A DNA stretch of 24,071 nt from Patescibacteria group bacterium UBA6033 (lineage in GTDB: Bacteria; Patescibacteriota; Minisyncoccia; Phycocordibacterales; Phycocordibacteraceae), in NCBI GenBank assembly GCA_002429325.1, contig DIZH01000002.1, forward strand, positions 1-24,071. The letters run 5' to 3'. Below the pieces are notes generated by a model, which saw nothing but the letters and a program-made list of their open reading frames with translations, had not been told where the DNA came from and did no database searches. Shown here one piece after another: positions 20,206 through 24,071 of the stretch (its first letter is position 1; every line of letters begins with the position of its first letter). The translations under genes and the position numbers were made by a program.

Positions 20206-21113
20206 TGAGTGAGCTGAGAGGGGTCGGAAAGGATGATCTCGGCCTTGCCTTGGTAGGAGGATATCTTGCCGGAGAGGGTGACGGTTTTGCCGGCGTAACT
20301 CCCGATGTCACCAAACTTCTTCGCATCGTCTGCGAAGATGACCCCTGAGAACGGGCACGTCTTGTAGCTCTTGCAGAAGTCGAGGAATACCGTGCCGCTT
20401 GAGGAAGTGTGGGCGTCTATGAGCGTGCCACGCACCGAGGCGAGGTCGCCGATATGAGAAGGGGCGTCCGTGTAGTCGATAGTGCCGATTGAAACGGGCG
20501 CGGCCGCGCTAGCGGCCGCGTTACCCCTGTAGGCAGTGAATAATTTCTTCAATATGTTCTCATAAGTCTGGCGAAGTGTCGGGTCAGTGCCTATCTCGAG
20601 CAATTCGTCATTTACCGTCGTCGCTGAATTGGTCCAGTTGTAGCTCCCAAGCGCATACGCCTGGTCGGTCACGATAGCTTTGATGTGCATGATGCCATTA
20701 CCCGTCGTATGTTTCTCCGTCACCACCGGAATACCGGCACTCGTGAGCTCGCTGATAATGGGTCGATCATAACTATTGGAACTCTCTCCCGCGTCAACGA
20801 CGCCGTACACTGCCACTCCGCGGTTCTTTGCAGCGACGAGCGCGTCAGCGATGTCTTTGAGTGTGAATTCATATATGGCAAAGTAAATGCTGCTTTTGGC
20901 GGCATCAATGAGCGCGATGATCTCTTTGTCGTTTTGTTTCTGGTCGAGACTGTAGATGACGCGTACTGAACCTGCGATGGGTGCAGCGACTGTCTGTGCT
21001 GGAATGCTGACGGCTACGCCCTGCGACGTGGTACCTCCGAGTGAATAGCCGACGCCGCCAGCTGCAAGAGAGAGTATGACGACAATCAATGCGCGTCCCA
21101 TCTTCGAATTCAT
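20202..21113 (-). CDS. secreted or membrane-anchored PLD-type nuclease with C-terminal OB-like domain
   Basis: 303 residues. A signal anchor (residues 6-26) is followed by a low-complexity linker and a single PLD-family domain. The HKD motif is His143-Ile-Lys145 with Asp150 and Gly156-Ser157-x-Asn159 (HIKAIVTD, GSYNW). One HKD copy implies action as a dimer, as in the Nuc-type nucleases. The last 85 residues (ASVRGTLIDAH, FLDFCKSYKTCPF, FGDIGSYAGKTVTLSGKI, then QGKAEIILSDPSQL) look like an OB-fold nucleic-acid-binding domain. It probably cuts DNA or RNA outside the cytoplasmic membrane. TATACT 6 bases before the ATG suggests a leaderless mRNA. Confidence 0.88.
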   Translation of the reverse strand: MNSKMGRALIVVILSLAAGGVGYSLGGTTSQGVAVSIPAQTVAAPIAGSVRVIYSLDQKQNDKEIIALIDAAKSSIYFAIYEFTLKDIADALVAAKNRGVAVYGVVDAGESSNSYDRPIISELTSAGIPVVTEKHTTGNGIMHIKAIVTDQAYALGSYNWTNSATTVNDELLEIGTDPTLRQTYENILKKLFTAYRGNAAASAAAPVSIGTIDYTDAPSHIGDLASVRGTLIDAHTSSSGTVFLDFCKSYKTCPFSGVIFADDAKKFGDIGSYAGKTVTLSGKISSYQGKAEIILSDPSQLTH

Positions 21114-21119
21114 GCACCC

Positions 21120-21125
21120 AGTATA
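21120..21125 (-). promoter_or_regulatory. -10 box TATACT of the PLD nuclease gene
   Basis: TATACT on the minus strand, exactly 6 bases before the ATG at 21113; it would place the transcription start at the start codon. Confidence 0.45.
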
Positions 21126-21173
21126 ACTCCTATCATGAGTTCAGATGAGAGAACTATGCTGCATGTTGCGTGC

Positions 21174-21179
21174 TACTCT
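21174..21179 (+). promoter_or_regulatory. -10-like box TACTCT of the DUF2127 gene
   Basis: TACTCT lies 6 bases before the ATG at 21186. It supports that start over the in-frame ATG at 21135, which would lie upstream of the promoter. Confidence 0.3.
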
Positions 21180-21185
21180 ACACGC

Positions 21186-21689
21186 ATGGAACCGACTGAG
21201 ACAAAGAAAGAGGCGGAAGTCGAGAAGGATATTCTCTGGCTTTTCGACCTTGCGCTCATACTCAAGATTATCAATGGCGCGCTTGAAATGGTTGCGGCTG
21301 TGCTCGTGCTTTTTGTACCCCCTGCATTTGTTTTGAAGCTCGCTGAATACGCGACGGCCGGCGAATTCGCCCAGGACCCCGACGATCCGATTTCAACGGC
21401 AATCGTGAACGCAGCACAAGCGTTTAGCGTGCATACGCATTATTTCCTCGCACTCTATCTCGCACTCCATGGCATCATTAAAGTGCTTCTCGTCATAGGC
21501 ATCTTTGCCAAAAAGCGCATTGCGTACCCGCTTTTCATGCTGGCGCTTGCTGTCTTCGGCGCGTACGAAGCCTATCGTGGTTTTATGCTAAATGAGCTGC
21601 TTCTCAAAGCGCTCGCTATATTCGACTTCTCGCTTCTTGTGCTCACGTCGTATGAATATCGTCGGAGGTACCCTGTTCATCTCTTGTAG
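21186..21689 (+). CDS. DUF2127 family membrane protein
   Basis: 167 residues from MEPTETKKEAEVEKDILWLF. Four hydrophobic segments (about 18-45, 83-107, 112-130 and 138-156) and the pattern FDLALILKIINGALEM, HYFLALYLALHGIIKVLLV, YPLFMLALAVFGAYEAYR match the DUF2127 family, whose function is not established. An acidic loop (AGEFAQDPDDPIS) separates TM1 and TM2. The 3' end overlaps the convergent DedA gene by 47 bases, so both cannot be fully transcribed without antisense overlap. Confidence 0.85.
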   Translation: MEPTETKKEAEVEKDILWLFDLALILKIINGALEMVAAVLVLFVPPAFVLKLAEYATAGEFAQDPDDPISTAIVNAAQAFSVHTHYFLALYLALHGIIKVLLVIGIFAKKRIAYPLFMLALAVFGAYEAYRGFMLNELLLKALAIFDFSLLVLTSYEYRRRYPVHLL

Positions 21690-22260
21690 CCCGATAGGCA
21701 AGAAGGTTGTGCCGCCCGATAAAGAAGAGCGCAATAAGGAATGCTCCCGCGATACTCCAGCGTACCGGACCCATCCATGCGGAGGTAAAGCTGCCGAACC
21801 AATAGGAAGCTGAGAATAGCAGCGTCGTCCACACTGAGGTTGCGCCGATTGCGATGACGATAAAGGAGGTCAAAGGAGAGCGGAAAAATCCTGTGGTCGT
21901 ATAGGTAGGGAAGCGAGCTCCTGGTATGAATCGTGCCGAGAAGATAGTGAGGACATAGCGCGTCTCAAGCCATGCACGGAAAGGGGCAGTGAAGTCATGG
22001 TCGACATAGCGGGCCAATCTCGGATGGGTGCTTGCAAGCCAGCCGAGGCAATAGAGCGCAATATCGCCGGTGATGATGCCGGCATACAGCGAAGGCAGCG
22101 CCAAAGGAACGGGAATAACGCCGTCGGCTGCGAGCACTCCAACGATAATGGTAGTCGGGTCTTCGAGGAAGAAGGTGCCGAGGATAATCGCGAGAGAAAC
22201 CGAGATAGGGCCAGTGGAGGCCCCGCTTATAAAGGAGTACAGCAAGGGGAAATGGGACAT
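21643..22260 (-). CDS. DedA / VTT-domain membrane protein
   Basis: 205 residues. DedA proteins take part in membrane lipid (undecaprenyl phosphate or phospholipid) translocation and envelope homeostasis. Visible features are the re-entrant region with FLEDPTTIIVGVLAADG, the GDIALYCLGW segment, and RYVLTIFSARFIPGARFPTYTTTGFFR, the conserved GRF-P-G-R type motif (here ARFIPGARF), followed by two more TM helices. A TAAACT box lies 11 bases upstream. It is convergent and overlapping with the DUF2127 gene. Confidence 0.88.
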   Translation of the reverse strand: MSHFPLLYSFISGASTGPISVSLAIILGTFFLEDPTTIIVGVLAADGVIPVPLALPSLYAGIITGDIALYCLGWLASTHPRLARYVDHDFTAPFRAWLETRYVLTIFSARFIPGARFPTYTTTGFFRSPLTSFIVIAIGATSVWTTLLFSASYWFGSFTSAWMGPVRWSIAGAFLIALFFIGRHNLLAYRATRDEQGTSDDIHTT

Positions 22261-22324
22261 GGAACTGCCTCAGTTTACCAGATGTACGGCCAGACGAAAC
22301 AGACACGAAGTCCCAAACGTAGAG

Positions 22325-22330
22325 TAGAAT
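22325..22330 (+). promoter_or_regulatory. -10-like box TAGAAT upstream of the sigma-factor leader
   Basis: TAGAAT. A start near 22337 would place the upstream ORF (22350) and the 13-bp inverted repeat inside the 5' leader of the sigma-factor mRNA. No convincing -35. Confidence 0.35.
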
Positions 22331-22343
22331 AGGCGAACGTATT

Positions 22344-22431
22344 CCCGGTATGATTAATCACCTTCAGTCTCTGGAAGAGCAAAACGCGCGCTATATTGGA
22401 GTCAATAATGAAGTCGTGTAATCATACCGGG
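22344..22431 (+). repeat. 13-bp inverted repeat gating the sigma-factor start codon
   Basis: CCCGGTATGATTA (22344-22356) and TAATCATACCGGG (22419-22431) are perfect complements around 62 bases. The 3' arm ends one base before the sigma-factor ATG (22433). The upstream ORF starts in the 5' arm and stops in the 3' arm. The string CCGG(G)TATG occurs at both start codons. Confidence 0.75.
22350..22421 (+). CDS. upstream ORF / leader peptide (23 aa) before the sigma factor
   Basis: ATG at 22350 within the 5' arm, TAA at 22419-22421 within the 3' arm; the peptide begins MINHLQSLEEQNARY and ends NNEVV. The stop lies 11 bases before the sigma-factor start codon. Translating ribosomes would keep the two arms apart and could reinitiate downstream. 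It could also be a chance frame; its exact match to the repeat is the reason to list it. Confidence 0.45.
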   Translation: MINHLQSLEEQNARYIGVNNEVV

Positions 22432-22432
22432 T

Positions 22433-23002
22433 ATGCCACAGACGATGACAGATGAAGAAATCGTTCGCCGGACTCTGCTTGATAAAGAGGTATTCTCCCT
22501 GCTTATTGAGCGGTATGAGGCAAAGCTTATGCGGTATTGCGAGCGATTGGGCGTCGGCGTGCTTGAAGATAGGGAAGATATCCTGCAAAATGCGTTCGTA
22601 AAAGCGTATAAGAATCTGAACAGCTTTGATCCAACGCTCACATTCTCTTCTTGGATGTATCGCATCACACATAATGAGGTGATGAACTTCTTCCGCTTCA
22701 AACGATCTCGTCCGCAGGTTATCCTCAGCGAAGAAGGGGAGTCTCTTCTTACCGAACTCAGAGACGAAGGGTCTGATACCGCAGCGCAGTCGGAACTGCG
22801 CTTGTCGAGCGAAGAGTTGGCAAAAGCTTTCGCAAAACTCCAGCCGCAATACCGCGATGCGCTCATCCTCCGTTTTTTCGAGGATCGTTCTTATGCCGAG
22901 ATGTCTGATATTCTCGAAGTACCGGTAGGAACGGTCTCGACGCTCTTGTATCGGGCGAAGCGCGAGATACGGGAGCTCTTGCCGGAACTCCCCCTTTCAT
23001 AG
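22433..23002 (+). CDS. ECF-type RNA polymerase sigma-70 factor
   Basis: 189 residues. Region 2 spans about 20-92 with LIERYEAKLMRYCERL, DREDILQNAFVKAYKNL (core and -10 recognition) and FSSWMYRITHNEVMNFFR. Region 4 spans about 126-182 with LQPQYRDALILRFFEDRSYAEM and VPVGTVSTLLYRAKREIREL (helix-turn-helix for the -35). There is no region 1.1 or 3, typical of ECF sigma factors. MTDEE at 22445 is an alternative start. The downstream membrane protein, 2 bases away, is the likely anti-sigma partner. The upstream ORF and inverted repeat suggest controlled translation. Confidence 0.92.
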   Translation: MPQTMTDEEIVRRTLLDKEVFSLLIERYEAKLMRYCERLGVGVLEDREDILQNAFVKAYKNLNSFDPTLTFSSWMYRITHNEVMNFFRFKRSRPQVILSEEGESLLTELRDEGSDTAAQSELRLSSEELAKAFAKLQPQYRDALILRFFEDRSYAEMSDILEVPVGTVSTLLYRAKREIRELLPELPLS

Positions 23003-23004
23003 AT

Positions 23005-23877
23005 ATGACACCTACCCATCCACACAATGACGACAAGCTCGCGAAGCGAGTGTTTGATCGCATTACTGAAGAGCACCTTATTCCGCGTCCGCGTTGGGAA
23101 TTTGTATTCAAAAACTATTTCTTTTGGGGTCTCGGTGTTGTGGCGGTCGCAATTGGTGCAATTGCATTCTCGGCTATCATCTTTGAAGTACAAAATGCTG
23201 ATTGGCAGTATGCCTTTGTCACGCATAGCGATCTTTTCTCATTCTTCTTGGATGCTGCGCCGTTCCTATGGGTAGCAGTTTTGGCTCTTTTCGTCGGCAT
23301 TGGCTATCTGAATGTGCGGAAGACCAATCATGGGTACCGGTATCCGCTCTCTATCATTGCGCTCGGTGCAGTGCTCACCTCGCTCGCGCTCGGCAGCGCT
23401 CTCTATGAAAAAGGCTTTGGAAGCATGGTTGAGGAATTCGCGGGCAATAGTCTGCCGTTCCACCGATCAATTATGACTGAACAACACTCGTGGTGGCTCG
23501 CGCCCGCAAAAGGGCTCTTGGGCGGAACGGTTGTGGCAAGTGCATCCGATGTATCATCATTTGAACTGCGCGATTTTAGCGATGCGGTGTGGCATGTCGA
23601 TGCAAGTGATCTCCGCACACCCGATTTGAGGACCGTCGCGCGTGGCGGTATGGTCCGTATTGTAGGTGTGCCGACGACAGCGACAAGCTCGTTCCACGCG
23701 TGTTTCGTGCTTCCGTGGGAGACCTATGGTGCTGGTCGCGGCGGTCCGACGCCGTTGCCGCTCGCGCTCATTGCCTCCACGTCGGACAGGTCACATCTTG
23801 TTCCACGAAGCGATGCCTGTAAACAGACTCGCCCCTACGCACAACTCCGCGAGCTTGATGATCAGGATGCTTTGTAA
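23005..23877 (+). CDS. three-TM membrane protein, likely sigma-factor partner
   Basis: 290 residues. A cytoplasmic N-terminus of about 38 residues (NDDKLAKRVFDRITEEHLIP, then RPRWEFVFKNY) is followed by three TM segments (about 39-62, 80-101 and 113-133) and a C-terminal domain of about 150 residues that should lie outside the membrane. The short basic/amphipathic N-terminus in front of the membrane is the place where an anti-sigma region would sit, but no zinc-binding HxxxCxxC motif is present, so this is not a classical ZAS anti-sigma factor. It starts 2 bases after the sigma-factor stop, so it is cotranscribed. The outer domain is not recognised. Confidence 0.7.
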   Translation: MTPTHPHNDDKLAKRVFDRITEEHLIPRPRWEFVFKNYFFWGLGVVAVAIGAIAFSAIIFEVQNADWQYAFVTHSDLFSFFLDAAPFLWVAVLALFVGIGYLNVRKTNHGYRYPLSIIALGAVLTSLALGSALYEKGFGSMVEEFAGNSLPFHRSIMTEQHSWWLAPAKGLLGGTVVASASDVSSFELRDFSDAVWHVDASDLRTPDLRTVARGGMVRIVGVPTTATSSFHACFVLPWETYGAGRGGPTPLPLALIASTSDRSHLVPRSDACKQTRPYAQLRELDDQDAL

Positions 23878-23915
23878 CCAGTCTCGGCCCATTTGCGCAG
23901 TGGCCTTAAGGCGAG

Positions 23916-23921
23916 TATTCT
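23916..23921 (+). promoter_or_regulatory. -10-like box TATTCT before the 38-codon small ORF
   Basis: TATTCT lies exactly 6 bases before the ATG at 23928, the same spacing as at the PLD, DUF2127, beta-CASP and adk genes; the small ORF would be the first thing on a leaderless transcript. Confidence 0.4.
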
Positions 23922-23927
23922 AGGTTC

Positions 23928-24044
23928 ATGAATCCCGTTAGAAATCACGGACACGTGGCCCAGCTGCAACGGGAGGTCGACTTTACTAATCCTAATCAAA
24001 TAGGCGCTGATACTGCTTCGAGCATGTCCGTGTCCTATTTCTAA
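23928..24044 (+). CDS. small upstream ORF (38 aa) spanning a long inverted repeat
   Basis: Begins MNPVRNHGHVAQLQREVDF, continues with TNPNQIGADTASS and ends MSVSYF. It starts just before the 5' arm and its TAA (24042-24044) lies inside the 3' arm, 4 bases before the ATG of the next gene. It repeats the arrangement seen before the sigma factor. A leaderless start is suggested by TATTCT. It could be a regulatory leader peptide or a small protein in its own right; I do not recognise it. Confidence 0.5.
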   Translation: MNPVRNHGHVAQLQREVDFTNPNQIGADTASSMSVSYF

Positions 24045-24050
24045 CGGGAT
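23932..24050 (+). repeat. long inverted repeat ending on the start codon of the last gene
   Basis: ATCCCGTTAGAAAT (23932-23945) pairs perfectly with ATTTCTAACGGGAT (24037-24050); next, CACGGACA (23946-23953) pairs with TGTCCGTG (24025-24032) beyond a 4-base bulge. The last two bases of the 3' arm are the AT of the next start codon. TCCCGTT (23933-23939) can alternatively pair with AACGGGA (23968-23974), giving two exclusive folds. Confidence 0.75.
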
Positions 24051-24071
24051 GAAGCGCATCTGGGTAGTCTT
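24049..24071 (+). CDS. start of a gene running off the window
   Basis: ATG at 24049 opens a frame reading MKRIWVV to the edge. The product is unknown. The start codon overlaps the 3' arm of the inverted repeat and follows the stop of the 38-codon ORF by 4 bases. Confidence 0.4.

Noticed and set aside
23932..24050. Integron attC site
   Set aside because: The GTTAGAA...TTCTAAC ends are in the wrong orientation for the R box rule and there is no integrase or cassette array.
1..24071. tRNA genes, rRNA, CRISPR arrays, replication origin
   Set aside because: No cloverleaf with a T-loop GTTCGA motif in context, no rRNA core sequences, no regularly spaced repeats and no DnaA-box cluster were seen by eye.

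Overview
This window is a chromosomal segment of a small-genome bacterium, most likely a member of the Candidate Phyla Radiation (Patescibacteria, probably the Parcubacteria side). The support is indirect. L30 (rpmD) is missing between rpsE and rplO, as is general in CPR. Ribosomal-protein genes almost all lack Shine-Dalgarno sequences. Many other genes start 6-8 bases after a -10-like box, as expected for leaderless mRNAs. Several products carry domain layouts common in CPR genomes. No rRNA, tRNA, transposase, CRISPR array or phage gene was found.

Layout. (1) 1-555: no convincing gene; a promoter-like site, a folded RNA element, a terminator-like hairpin, a second promoter and a leader hairpin before rplC. 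rpsJ is not here. (2) 556-3151: rplC-rplD-rplW-rplB. (3) 3169-6385: the S10-type cluster is interrupted by a strong hairpin, two small minus-strand genes of unknown function with good Shine-Dalgarno sites, a membrane-anchored DUF3298-like protein (minus) and two AT-richer membrane-protein genes (plus). (4) 6386-15920: a new promoter restarts the cluster: rpsS-rplV-rpsC-rplP-rpmC-rpsQ-rplN-rplX-rplE-rpsN-rpsH-rplF-rplR-rpsE-rplO-secY-adk-map-ndk, ended by a 13-bp-stem terminator. (5) 15950-16370: a probable stand-alone structured RNA of about 174 nt, then two consecutive long inverted repeats. (6) 16371-20205: a beta-CASP metallo-beta-lactamase RNase, a type IV pilin-like protein, the translation operon infC-rpmI-rplT (minus) and an unrecognised 170-aa protein. 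(7) 20202-24071: a secreted or anchored phospholipase-D-type nuclease with an OB-like tail, a DUF2127 protein, a DedA protein, an ECF-type sigma factor with a three-TM partner, and the start of another gene at the right edge.

How they work together. Most of the window is translation machinery plus SecY, adenylate kinase, methionine aminopeptidase and NDP kinase. The rest is envelope and regulatory genes. The pilin-like protein and the PLD nuclease would fit uptake and degradation of external nucleic acid, but that is only an inference.

The most interesting signal lies upstream of the sigma factor and again upstream of the last, truncated gene. In both places a short open reading frame starts in or just before the 5' arm of a long perfect inverted repeat and stops inside the 3' arm. 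The 3' arm runs up to the start codon of the downstream gene. This looks like a stem-gated initiation site controlled by translation of an upstream ORF. It is an inference from sequence alone.
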